From: Bacillaceae bacterium UBA7792
GTDB lineage: Bacteria > Bacillota > Bacilli > Bacillales > Cytobacillaceae
Direction: 5' to 3'
Assembly: GCA_002480735.1 (NCBI GenBank)
Contig: DLCS01000231.1
Location: forward strand, 1-5,242
Length of the DNA: 5,242 bases
Made by a program: the position numbers and the translations under genes. Position 1 is the first letter of the stretch, and each line of letters starts with the position of its first letter. Below, piece after piece: positions 1 through 5,242 of this stretch. The notes beneath the pieces were generated by a model. It did not search any database and was not told where the DNA came from. It worked only from the letters and a program-made list of their open reading frames with translations.

Positions 1-527
1 ATCCCAACAAAAAGCTCTTCGCTAATTTCTTGGTTGCTCATCCCTGCGCCAATACACATCAGCACCTCAAGCTCCCGTTCGGTTAATTCATCATGAGGCT
101 TTCTCTCCTGCGGACGTAATCGTCTCATCATTCGATTGGCAACCTTAGGCTCAATCACCGCTTCACCATCAACCGCCTTGCGAATGGCTCGAACCACCTC
201 TTCAGCAGTTGCGGTTTTGAGCATATAGCTAAAGGCACCTGCCTCAATCGCCGGGAATACTTGTTCATCATCATAGAAGCTTGTAATAATAATGATTTTG
301 CATTCTGGATACGTCTTAAGTATCTCCTTCGTCGCATCAATACCCGTTCCATTTTCCATTAATAGATCCATTAATACGACATCTGGTCTTTTATCAAGCA
401 CAAGCTTGACCGCATCAAATCCGCTTTTCGCCTCGCCAACAATCTCTATTTCCTGCTCGGTAATTAAATAGGAGATAATCCCTTTTCTCACCATTTCATG
501 GTCATCCACAACTGCCACTCTAATCAT
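1..527 (-). CDS. liaR: LiaR/VraR-type response regulator, C-terminus cut by the window edge
   Basis: Cytoplasmic DNA-binding response regulator of the NarL/LuxR family, partner of the kinase encoded just upstream. The visible 175 codons begin MIRVAVVDDHEMVRKG. The receiver domain spans about residues 1-120 and shows the acidic pair D8/D9, the phospho-acceptor D54 in VLMDLLM, T82 in IIITS and K104 in YMLKT. A linker follows, then the start of a LuxR-type helix-turn-helix from about residue 147 (ELTERELEVL, then GAGMSNQEISEELFVG). The family is usually about 210 residues, so roughly the last 35, including most of the recognition helix, lie outside the window. The ATG at 527-525 is preceded by AGGGAGAG (536-543 on the plus strand) at 8 nt, inside the end of liaS; the two genes overlap by 8 nt, indicating translational coupling. 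The LiaR assignment rests on the domain type plus the adjacent liaF and liaS homologues; VraR is the staphylococcal name for the same family. Confidence 0.93.
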   Translation of the reverse strand, partial: MIRVAVVDDHEMVRKGIISYLITEQEIEIVGEAKSGFDAVKLVLDKRPDVVLMDLLMENGTGIDATKEILKTYPECKIIIITSFYDDEQVFPAIEAGAFSYMLKTATAEEVVRAIRKAVDGEAVIEPKVANRMMRRLRPQERKPHDELTERELEVLMCIGAGMSNQEISEELFVG

Positions 528-1572
528 TTTTCATACTCTCCCTTGTCAATGGCACTCGAATATCAATATATGTTCCTTCCTTTTCCTTTGAGCGAATATT
601 GAATACTCCCCCCACCTCTTCGCATCTTTCACGCATCGTCTTCAAGCCGTATGAGGCTATTCGCTCCACACTCGGGTTAAAGCCCTTACCGTCATCAGCG
701 ATAAACAAATAGATAGTATTCTCTTTTTCAGTGAGTGTGATTTTGATCTTCTTTGCCTCTGCATGCCGCAGAATGTTGGAAAGCGCCTCTTGAATGATAC
801 GGAATAGATGCTCCTCTGTTGCTTTAGAAATATTTTCGATATCATCGATGCTCGCCTGGAAGTGAAGATTTGTTTTTCCTTTTAGCTCTTGAAGGAGCTT
901 AATGATCCCATCAGAAAGTCGCTCATTACTAAGCTGGATTGGTCGAAGATGAAGTAGGAGGGCACGCATTTCCCCTTGTGCATTTGCAGCGATACGATTG
1001 ATTTCCTCTAGCTGTTCCTTCGCTTTCTCACGATCCAGTTCAAATAATCTTAATGTAGCAGAAGACATCATACCTAGGGCAAAGAGCTGTTGACTGACCA
1101 CATCATGAAGATCCCTTGCCAGTCTCTGCCTTTCCTCCATCACTGCAGCAGCATGGGCAGATTGTGCTAATGAAGTCTTCTTATCTGCTAATCTCTGCAT
1201 TGATTGCTTTTGCTCCTGAATATAGTCCGCCAGTAGATTTAATTCCTCTGATACAAGACCAATCTCATCCTTTTCATAGATAGGGATTTTGTCCGTTGTA
1301 TTTCCACTTCTTAGCGTCGAGACAAATAGATGAATATCTGTTAATCTCCCTTTAATTAGATAGCTGCCTTTTATGCCAAAATATCCCCCTACCAACAAAA
1401 AAACAACGAGCGCAAAAAGAGAGAGCCATAAAGTCATTCTTATATCCAATATGGCGGAATCCGAAACAACCAAGTAGATTTGCAGACCTACAAAGATGAT
1501 TAAAGTACTGATGAAAGCCATCATGACAAAGGTCTGTATAAACCAAAAACGGATGCTTTTTAATTTCTTCAT
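520..1572 (-). CDS. liaS: LiaS/VraS-type sensor histidine kinase
   Basis: Membrane histidine kinase of the HisKA_3 class, predicted 350 residues. Two membrane helices (about 10-33 and 46-68) enclose an extracellular loop of only about 12 residues, typical of intramembrane-sensing kinases that have no periplasmic sensor domain. A HAMP-like linker (about 70-125) and a coiled-coil stretch follow. The dimerisation domain carries the phospho-acceptor H156 in EERQRLARDLHDVVSQQL. The ATPase domain shows the N-box (E262 and N266 in QEALSNILRHA), the G1 box DDGKGF (293-298) and the G2-like YGLKTMRER. The start is ATG 1572, because AGGGAGA lies 5 nt upstream and the frame gives MKKLKSIRFW. A longer frame opening at 1596 begins with TTG inside liaF and has no better ribosome site. 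The gene follows liaF after 10 nt and overlaps liaR by 8 nt. In the family, LiaS is held inactive by LiaF and activates LiaR when lipid II-cycle antibiotics damage the envelope. No key residue is missing. Confidence 0.94.
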   Translation of the reverse strand: MKKLKSIRFWFIQTFVMMAFISTLIIFVGLQIYLVVSDSAILDIRMTLWLSLFALVVFLLVGGYFGIKGSYLIKGRLTDIHLFVSTLRSGNTTDKIPIYEKDEIGLVSEELNLLADYIQEQKQSMQRLADKKTSLAQSAHAAAVMEERQRLARDLHDVVSQQLFALGMMSSATLRLFELDREKAKEQLEEINRIAANAQGEMRALLLHLRPIQLSNERLSDGIIKLLQELKGKTNLHFQASIDDIENISKATEEHLFRIIQEALSNILRHAEAKKIKITLTEKENTIYLFIADDGKGFNPSVERIASYGLKTMRERCEEVGGVFNIRSKEKEGTYIDIRVPLTRESMKND

Positions 1573-1582
1573 ATGATTCTCC

Positions 1583-2374
1583 CTATACCTTATCAATTCG
1601 GATAGAACCTATCTTAAGTTCGATCATGATCTTCAGCTTTCTAGTTGCTTCATCATATCCGGGTGTCTCGTATTCCAAATAACGGTTAATCGCCTCTGAT
1701 TTATGATCAAAAATGCGAATATCCCCTACCTTTATGTTTGCTTGAATACTGACTGGCACTCCTTCAGGAATGATCATTTTGACATCACCAATCCATCCCT
1801 TAAGGGTTACCGAGGTCTCTTTTTCTGGAATATAGGCTTTGTTAAAATCGATGAAATAATCACCTATCGTGTTGTATAATTCCATCGGCTCCAGCGCCCA
1901 ATTGTTTTCCTTAAAGCTAATATCTCCAATTGTTAATCCTCGAACTTTTTTTCGGCCGCCCAATAGTTCACCATCTAGACCTTTTTTATACATGTCTGAG
2001 GCTAAATCATTCGTGAAATGAATCCTAAGGCTTCTTTTTTTAAATAATATGGAAAAGGCAAATAAAATGATCAATACAGGCCACAGCTTCCATATATCCC
2101 AGAAACCGAAGTCAATCACATGGAAGCGATCTAGGACAAGCAAGGAGAAGAACAGGACAACAAATGAACTAAAGAATAGATCATTCCTTTTTTTCAGCAA
2201 ATTACCGAAAAGCATACTGATTCCTATTGCCAAAAAGAAAAAAGGATAGGAATAGACAATAAAGTCCATTATTTCCAAGGAAATGACACCAATATTCACG
2301 AGAAGAAGAACAACTCCAATAGCCAAGAGGAATAAGGCAAATAAAATCTGATTGATGGACCGATATCTCAACAT
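1583..2374 (-). CDS. liaF: LiaF-type membrane regulator of the Lia stress response
   Basis: Predicted 263-residue membrane protein, first gene of the liaFSR operon. The N-terminal half has four hydrophobic helices (about 8-31, 37-57, 66-82 and 96-111), including a WPV motif before the last one. A basic turn (KKRSLR, 112-117) puts the C-terminal half in the cytoplasm. That half is a beta-rich domain with repeated G-D/S-I/V turns (IGDIS near 149, IGDYF near 170, IGDVKM near 195, VGDIRI near 216, IGSIRI near 255), the pattern expected of the LiaF C-terminal domain. In Bacillus subtilis LiaF is the negative regulator of LiaS; that role is inferred here from family and gene order. The ATG at 2374 has AGGGAA immediately upstream, with spacing shorter than usual. 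The stop lies 10 nt before liaS. No liaI, liaH or liaG precedes it; the next gene upstream is the divergent lactonase. Confidence 0.92.
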   Translation of the reverse strand: MLRYRSINQILFALFLLAIGVVLLLVNIGVISLEIMDFIVYSYPFFFLAIGISMLFGNLLKKRNDLFFSSFVVLFFSLLVLDRFHVIDFGFWDIWKLWPVLIILFAFSILFKKRSLRIHFTNDLASDMYKKGLDGELLGGRKKVRGLTIGDISFKENNWALEPMELYNTIGDYFIDFNKAYIPEKETSVTLKGWIGDVKMIIPEGVPVSIQANIKVGDIRIFDHKSEAINRYLEYETPGYDEATRKLKIMIELKIGSIRIDKV

Positions 2375-2456
2375 AATTCCCTACTTTCTTAACCTTCTTA
2401 AACATTTCGATTTCGACAGGGATTTTCCTTTCTTTTTAGTTTACTATTTTTTCTCC

Positions 2457-2466
2457 GTTCATGAAC
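2457..2466. repeat. short perfect palindrome in the liaF upstream region
   Basis: GTTCATGAAC is a perfect 10-bp palindrome in the leader or promoter zone of liaF, about 85 nt from its start codon. It is short enough to arise by chance. It is listed because it sits 20 nt from a stronger inverted repeat, and two dyads in one divergent promoter region could be binding sites for a dimeric regulator. No function is shown. Confidence 0.25.
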
Positions 2467-2486
2467 AAACCTTGGGTTGTTTTGTC

Positions 2487-2504
2487 CTCCGTCTTGAGAC
2501 GGAG
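2487..2504. promoter_or_regulatory. candidate operator: perfect 8+8 bp inverted repeat between liaF and the lactonase gene
   Basis: CTCCGTCTTGAGACGGAG is a perfect inverted repeat with arms of 8 nt and a 2-nt centre. It lies about 113 nt upstream of the liaF start and about 79 nt upstream of the lactonase start. LiaR-type regulators bind as dimers to imperfect dyads upstream of their targets, and liaFSR operons are often autoregulated, so a LiaR site is the leading guess. It is not a convincing terminator, since no run of T follows in either direction and no gene ends here. The rest of 2375-2582 holds no gene; promoter elements in either direction are too weak to place with confidence. Confidence 0.4.
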
Positions 2505-2570
2505 ATGTAACTTCTCTCGTATTTTCTCAATAAAAATTGTAAACTATAGGTGAAGTGATTCATAACATTT

Positions 2571-2576
2571 GGAGGG
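2571..2576 (+). promoter_or_regulatory. ribosome binding site of the lactonase gene
   Basis: GGAGGG lies 6 nt before the ATG at 2583. The codon just before it (2580-2582) is TTG in the same frame and could also be called as a start. The spacing and the stronger ATG favour 2583. Confidence 0.75.
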
Positions 2577-2582
2577 ATATTG

Positions 2583-3629
2583 ATGACCAAATTTACAGGT
2601 TTTGTTGGTACCTATACAAAAGGAAATAGTCGAGGAATCTATTCCCTCACTTTAGATACAGCTACAGCGAAAATAGAAGAGCCACAGCTTGCCGCCGAGC
2701 TTGAGAATCCAACCTATCTAGCAATTAGCAGGGACAATCAATTTCTTTACTCGGTTGTGAAAGAAGGTGATTTAGGTGGGGTCGCTGCTTTTGCTTTAGA
2801 TAAGGAAAAAGCAAAGCTAACCCCATTAAATCATCAGGTTACAACTGGTGCTCCTCCTTGTCATGTGAGTGTGGACAGCAAGAACCGAAATATAGTATCT
2901 GCCAACTACCATAAAGGAACGATCGATTCCTACCTATTAAATATGGATGGGACCCTTCAACCGCCAGCATCCGTAGTGGAGCATCAAGGCACAGGTCCTG
3001 ATCCACGTCAAGAAAAGCCACATACCCATTATTCTGGGTTTACCCCTGACGAAAAATATGTAATCGCTGTGGATTTGGGATGTGACAAGGTCTATACATA
3101 TGAACTGGATAATGGGATTTTAACGGAGAGGCATCAATTATCTGTTAAAGCAGGAAGTGGCCCGCGCCATATTGTTTTTCATCCTCATCTCAAGATGGCC
3201 TATGTCATGACAGAATTAAGCTCTGAGGTGATTGTTCTTTCCTATAATGAAATCGATGGCAGCTTTACTGAGGTGCAATACATTTCGACCATCCCTGATG
3301 GATTTGAAGAGAACAGTCAAGGAAGCGCCATTCATATTTCCTCCGATGGAAAATTTATTTATGCTGGGAATCGTGGACACAACAGCATTGCCGTATTTAA
3401 CATCAATCAAGATAGCGGTGAACTGAGCTTTGTCGAGCATGCATCAACAGCAGGGAAATGGCCGAGAGATTTTGCTCTTGACCCATCTGAAAAATACATC
3501 GTTGCGTCCAATCAGGAATCGAGCAGCCTCGTTCTTTTCGAGCGTAATCCAGAAACCGGTAAACTAACATTAGTTCAATCGGATATCGTGGTCCCGGATC
3601 CAGTCTGTGTAAAATTTTTGCATGATTAA
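2583..3629 (+). CDS. pgl: 6-phosphogluconolactonase, beta-propeller lactonase family
   Basis: Predicted 348-residue cytoplasmic enzyme of the seven-bladed propeller lactonase family (YkgB in B. subtilis, of nearly the same length). Family role: hydrolysis of 6-phosphogluconolactone to 6-phosphogluconate in the oxidative pentose phosphate pathway. Visible family signatures in order: GTYTKGNSRGIY (9-20), NPTYLAIS (42-49), PPCHVSVD (91-98) with SANYHKGTI, GTGPDPRQEKPHTHYSGFTP (136-155), VDLGCDKVYTYELD (163-176), GSGPRHIVFHP (191-201), a serine-aspartate-glycine blade turn (ISSDGKFIYAGNRGHNSI, 252-269) and WPRDFALDPSEKYIVASNQ (293-311). The repeated hydrophobic-then-DGK/DEK turns are the propeller blades. 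The histidines and arginine around H147-H149, R195 and H196 are conserved in the family. The gene is transcribed away from liaF, with its own ribosome site, and ends in a strong terminator, so it is probably monocistronic. It is intact. Some family members act on other sugar lactones, so the exact substrate is inferred. Confidence 0.92.
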   Translation: MTKFTGFVGTYTKGNSRGIYSLTLDTATAKIEEPQLAAELENPTYLAISRDNQFLYSVVKEGDLGGVAAFALDKEKAKLTPLNHQVTTGAPPCHVSVDSKNRNIVSANYHKGTIDSYLLNMDGTLQPPASVVEHQGTGPDPRQEKPHTHYSGFTPDEKYVIAVDLGCDKVYTYELDNGILTERHQLSVKAGSGPRHIVFHPHLKMAYVMTELSSEVIVLSYNEIDGSFTEVQYISTIPDGFEENSQGSAIHISSDGKFIYAGNRGHNSIAVFNINQDSGELSFVEHASTAGKWPRDFALDPSEKYIVASNQESSSLVLFERNPETGKLTLVQSDIVVPDPVCVKFLHD

Positions 3630-3670
3630 TTTAATTGACTAGTAAAAGATGGAGCAACCCGATCCTTTCA

Positions 3671-3717
3671 GACTGTAGGCAAGCTCGATGAAATTGAGTT
3701 TGTCTACAGTCTTTTTT
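3671..3717 (+). terminator. intrinsic terminator after the lactonase gene
   Basis: GACTGTAGGCAAGCTCGAT pairs with ATTGAGTTTGTCTACAGTC across a 3-nt GAA loop to give a stem of about 19 bp including four G-T pairs, followed by six T. It starts 42 nt after the lactonase stop. It belongs to the same repeat family as the hairpin at 4881-4927. Confidence 0.92.
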
Positions 3718-3794
3718 GGATTTAAAATAGTTGTTGAGAGAATGGTACCATCAGATTTTTTTGTGTAAAATAAGACTAATTACTATATTAAAAA

Positions 3795-3824
3795 TTGATA
3801 GATTAGTACTATTTTCAATATTAT
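3795..3824 (+). promoter_or_regulatory. candidate sigma-A promoter of the bacteriocin-like module
   Basis: TTGATA (3795-3800) and TATTAT (3819-3824) are separated by 18 nt. Each differs from the SigA consensus at one position. Transcription would begin near 3831, leaving a leader of about 55 nt before the ribosome site and expected start at 3886. The flanking DNA (3718-3871) is very AT-rich and holds no gene, so chance matches are more likely here than elsewhere. Confidence 0.55.
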
Positions 3825-3871
3825 GGAAGTATTTTAAAATAATAAACGAGGGAATATTTTAATAAATTGAT

Positions 3872-3880
3872 AGGAGAGGA
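3872..3880 (+). promoter_or_regulatory. ribosome binding site that marks the lost start of the bacteriocin-like gene
   Basis: AGGAGAGGA is a strong Shine-Dalgarno sequence. The codon at usual distance is ATT at 3886-3888, followed by AAA AAG, exactly where a secreted protein would begin Met-Lys-Lys. The first ATG in the area (3909) is about 29 nt away and in another frame from the Lys-Lys codons, so this ribosome site argues against 3909 as the real start. Confidence 0.7.
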
Positions 3881-3885
3881 TTATT

Positions 3886-4616
3886 ATTAAAAAGTTACCA
3901 GTATTAACATGCACCCTATCCTAGCTCTAGTTTTAACGCCTTTTTGTTCCAATTTAGCATCAGCAAATACTTTAGAAACATCACCTACGAGTATTTCTGA
4001 GCAAGCAAATAATGATGAATTTACTTTTGAAAGTGAAGGTGTCACCTACGATGTTAAACGGGTTGAAAATGAAAGCTCTATCGTTGTGACTATAAAAGAT
4101 AATCAAGGAGTACAGAAATTTATTACAGACAAAACTACGGGTAATGTATGGGTTGTCAGTGACTATCTTAGCGATAAGGAGTTAAGTGAAGCTAAAAAAG
4201 AATTTCAAAATTTATCTAACCAGCTTCAAAGTCAAATAGCTAATGAATCTTAATTAATACAAAATCCTAAAGAAAATCAGATTGGAATTCAGTCTGTAGT
4301 GGGGTCTTATGCTTGGTCAGTTTGGCAAAATCATACAGTAACTACGAATGGTAAAGCGACTGTACAAATAGTTACAGCAGCAATTTTAACTACCATTCCA
4401 CACGTTGGTTGGGCAGCAGGGGCTCTAGCTGCTGTATGGATCCAATATAATCTTAAAACTGGATATTTCAAAACTAGAATTGGTACTGCTTTAGATTCTG
4501 ATCCAAATTGGTACTGGCAGAAATCACAAGTAAGATTATATAAAGACAGCGCGCGCACAAATCTTCTATCAGATCAAACAAGTACCGCTCAAAAACTTTT
4601 GGTTCCAACTTCATAA
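3886..4616 (+). pseudogene. decayed secreted bacteriocin-like protein gene, possibly geobacillin-26 type
   Basis: Reading across three lesions reconstructs one protein of about 243 residues. It begins (M)KKLPVLTCTLS in the frame of ATT 3886, which meets TAG at 3922. Restoring one C in the CC at 3920-3921 joins it to LALVLTPFCSNLASA, giving a normal 27-residue signal peptide (Lys-Lys start, hydrophobic core, ASA cleavage site). A polar, acidic region follows (NTLETSPTSISEQANNDEF, EGVTYDVKRV, then a charged helix ending SQIANES), then an in-frame TAA at 4251. The same frame stays open afterwards to 4616: LIQNPKENQIGIQSV, an aromatic stretch YAWSVWQNHTV, an Ala/Gly-rich hydrophobic segment (TAAILTTIPHVGWAAGALAA) and a charged tail. 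The layout (pro-like N-terminal half, hydrophobic C-terminal half) suggests a large bacteriocin; geobacillin-26 is the family it recalls, from memory only. No ribosome site supports a separate gene after 4253. ATG 3909 gives only a stub signal peptide without basic residues. Confidence 0.7.
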
Positions 4617-4641
4617 TACAACATCAAAGGGGAATTCTATC

Positions 4642-4815
4642 GTGAATTTCAAGAAAACATTTATAATTGGTTATTTAATTTATTTGATTGCCTTAATTAT
4701 TGTGTACTTTCTAATCCCAACGGAAAAAATTTTTATAGTTATATTGGCATTAACAATAATCTTCGGATTATTCAATATGGTTAATTTAAGTAAGTTCCAC
4801 TACAAAAAAAAGTAA
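4642..4815 (+). CDS. small two-helix membrane protein, candidate bacteriocin immunity protein
   Basis: Predicted 57-residue protein with a GTG start, preceded at 8 nt by AAAGGGGA (4626-4633). It begins MNFKKTFIIGYLIYLIALII. It is almost entirely two membrane helices (about 7-25 and 29-48) joined by a short PTEK turn, with a basic tail (KFHYKKK). Basic residues at both ends suggest that both termini face the cytoplasm. It starts 25 nt after the end of the decayed bacteriocin-like gene, with no promoter or terminator between, so it was probably cotranscribed with it, and it precedes a strong terminator. Small hydrophobic proteins directly downstream of bacteriocin genes are commonly the self-immunity factor; that role is inferred from position, size and topology only. 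The frame is intact, unlike its neighbour. Alternatives are an unrelated small membrane protein or a short toxin-like peptide. Confidence 0.72.
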   Translation: MNFKKTFIIGYLIYLIALIIVYFLIPTEKIFIVILALTIIFGLFNMVNLSKFHYKKK

Positions 4816-4880
4816 AAAACTTTAATAGTTGCATGCTTAGCAGATGAAGGACCTTATCTTTAAAAAAGTTAAGATCTCAG

Positions 4881-4927
4881 ACTGTCGATAAATTCGAAAA
4901 GAATCGAGTTTGTCGACAGTTTTTTTG
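4881..4927 (+). terminator. intrinsic terminator closing the bacteriocin-like module
   Basis: ACTGTCGATAAATTCGA pairs with TCGAGTTTGTCGACAGT in a 17-bp stem with two G-T pairs around a short A-rich loop, running directly into a T tract (4920-4926). It lies 65 nt after the stop of the small membrane protein gene. Its sequence and dimensions closely follow the terminator at 3671-3717, including the preceding CAG and the GAGTTTGTC right arm. Confidence 0.92.
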
Positions 4928-5138
4928 TATAAATAGGCTAAAGAATTCTTTTCATGCGGTAGTAGATAGGAATGGTTTTGTTCTAGGAACGATTGTTACA
5001 CCAGGGAATGTCCATGATAGCGTCATTTTCGAGTCTTAACTAGAGAAGGTCATTAAGAACCACGGAAAACCTGAAGCTGTTGTTGTTGCTGCTGATGCTG
5101 ATGCTGGATACAAAACACCTGCTATTTGCCCAATACGT

Positions 5139-5160
5139 ATTCGAATGGGTTCATTCGAAT
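5139..5160. repeat. inverted repeat at the deletion end of the transposase remnant
   Basis: ATTCGAATG and CATTCGAAT form perfect 9-nt arms around a GGTT loop. It lies just after transposase homology is lost. No T run follows, so it is not a good terminator. It could mark a deletion junction or the former loop side of the larger hairpin repeat whose right arm follows at 5165. Confidence 0.5.
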
Positions 5161-5164
5161 TCCT

Positions 5165-5178
5165 TTTGTCTACAATCT
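5165..5178 (+). repeat. half copy of the hairpin repeat found at both terminators
   Basis: TTTGTCTACAATCT matches TTTGTCTACAGTCT at 3699-3712 with one mismatch, and resembles TTTGTCGACAGT at 4909-4920. Only the right arm is present; no matching left arm is visible upstream and the T run is replaced by GAAAAG. This ties the IS remnant to the same repeat family as the two terminators. Confidence 0.55.
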
Positions 5179-5183
5179 GAAAA

Positions 5184-5207
5184 GATGGGGCTGCCTCATC
5201 CTTTTTT
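5184..5207 (+). terminator. candidate intrinsic terminator near the right edge
   Basis: GATGGGG pairs with CCTCATC (one G-T pair) around a CTG loop, followed by C and six T. On the minus strand the same hairpin is followed by four T, so it could work in both directions and may end a gene outside the window. The GGGGCTG start also recalls terminal repeats of IS1182-family elements, so an IS end is an alternative. The remaining bases to 5242 show no feature. Confidence 0.5.
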
Positions 5208-5242
5208 ATTTGCTCTGTTATATTTGGTGATTGCTCAATATT

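Larger units (their letters stand above)
4932..5180 (+). mobile_element. remnant of an IS1182-type DDE transposase gene
   Basis: One plus-strand frame (codon boundary at 4953) reads FHAVVDRNGFVLGTIVTPGN, then VHDSVIFES, a TAA stop (5037-5039), LEKVIKNHGKPEAVVV, and ADAGYKTPAIC near 5097-5129. The V-D-x-x-G-F-V-L-G, T-P-G-N-V-H-D-S and A-D-A-G-Y-K-T-P blocks in this order are characteristic of the catalytic core of IS1182/IS4-superfamily transposases; the ADAGYKTP aspartate is one of the DDE residues. Only about 65 codons of an element that normally has well over 400 remain. The N-terminal part is missing at the terminator at 4927. After PAIC the recognisable sequence stops abruptly and the frame runs out at TGA 5178-5180. 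It is non-functional. Family assignment is from motif recognition. Confidence 0.82.

Noticed and set aside
1573..1596. Longer LiaS beginning at TTG 1596
   Set aside because: It would overlap liaF. ATG 1572 has an AGGGAGA ribosome site at the right distance and gives a normal kinase N-terminus.
2049..2249. Plus-strand open frame opposite liaF
   Set aside because: It is a low-complexity Lys/Ser/Arg-rich shadow of the liaF membrane-helix codons, without a ribosome site.
2487..2504. Terminator between liaF and the lactonase gene
   Set aside because: No T run follows the dyad on either strand and no gene ends there.
3886..3924. Programmed frameshifting or non-ATG initiation that keeps the bacteriocin-like gene alive
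   Set aside because: No slippery heptamer is seen at the junction, and a further in-frame TAA would still block the product. Three independent defects are better explained by decay.
3909..4253. Separate 114-residue secreted protein starting at ATG 3909
   Set aside because: The ATG has no ribosome site at a usable distance, the resulting signal peptide lacks basic N-terminal residues, and the reading frame continues after the TAA at 4251 into protein-like sequence. It is treated as part of one pseudogene.
4299..4616. Separate 105-residue protein starting at GTG 4299
   Set aside because: No Shine-Dalgarno sequence precedes it, the protein-like frame already runs from 4254, and it is in the same frame as the upstream half.
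5036..5242. Minus-strand open frame running in from the right edge
   Set aside because: One minus-strand frame is open for about 68 codons, but it lies over the transposase remnant, matches nothing recognisable and has no visible start inside the window.

Overview
The window looks like chromosomal DNA from a Gram-positive bacterium of the Bacillaceae. The evidence is purine-rich Shine-Dalgarno sequences (GGAGGG, AGGGAGA, AGGAGAGG), AT-rich intergenic DNA, a LiaFSR-type envelope-stress operon and a YkgB-type lactonase. No species can be named from sequence reading alone.

Left part (1-2374, minus strand): a tightly packed liaF-liaS-liaR operon, read right to left. LiaF is a membrane inhibitor, LiaS an intramembrane-sensing histidine kinase and LiaR a NarL/LuxR-type response regulator that is cut by the left window edge. 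The genes are separated by 10 nt (liaF/liaS) or overlap by 8 nt (liaS/liaR), so they are almost certainly cotranscribed. In the known family, cell-wall-active antibiotics relieve LiaF inhibition of LiaS, which then phosphorylates LiaR. No liaI, liaH or liaG lies directly upstream of liaF here.

Middle (2375-3717): a roughly 200-nt divergent intergenic region holds a perfect 8+8 bp inverted repeat (2487-2504), a candidate operator. It is followed by an intact plus-strand 6-phosphogluconolactonase gene of the seven-bladed propeller family and a strong intrinsic terminator.

Right part (3718-4927): a small AT-rich module. It has a plausible promoter and a good ribosome binding site. Then comes a secreted, bacteriocin-like protein gene that carries three lesions: ATT at the expected start codon, a 1-nt frameshift inside the signal peptide, and an in-frame TAA. 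The gene resembles the geobacillin-26 type by overall layout; this is recognition from memory and not a search. Directly downstream is an intact 57-codon gene for a two-helix membrane protein that starts with GTG and is absent from simple long-ORF calling. It is a candidate immunity protein. The module ends in a second terminator that is a close relative of the first, so two same-orientation hairpin repeats bracket it.

Right end (4928-5242): a decayed fragment of an IS1182-type transposase with an internal stop, a small in-frame repeat expansion and a missing 3' half. It is followed by half of the same hairpin repeat and by another terminator-like hairpin. The last 35 nt show nothing recognisable.

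The most interesting reading is a dead bacteriocin whose putative immunity gene is still open, placed between related hairpin repeats and IS debris, near an envelope-stress regulator. The link between the stress operon and the module is only proximity.
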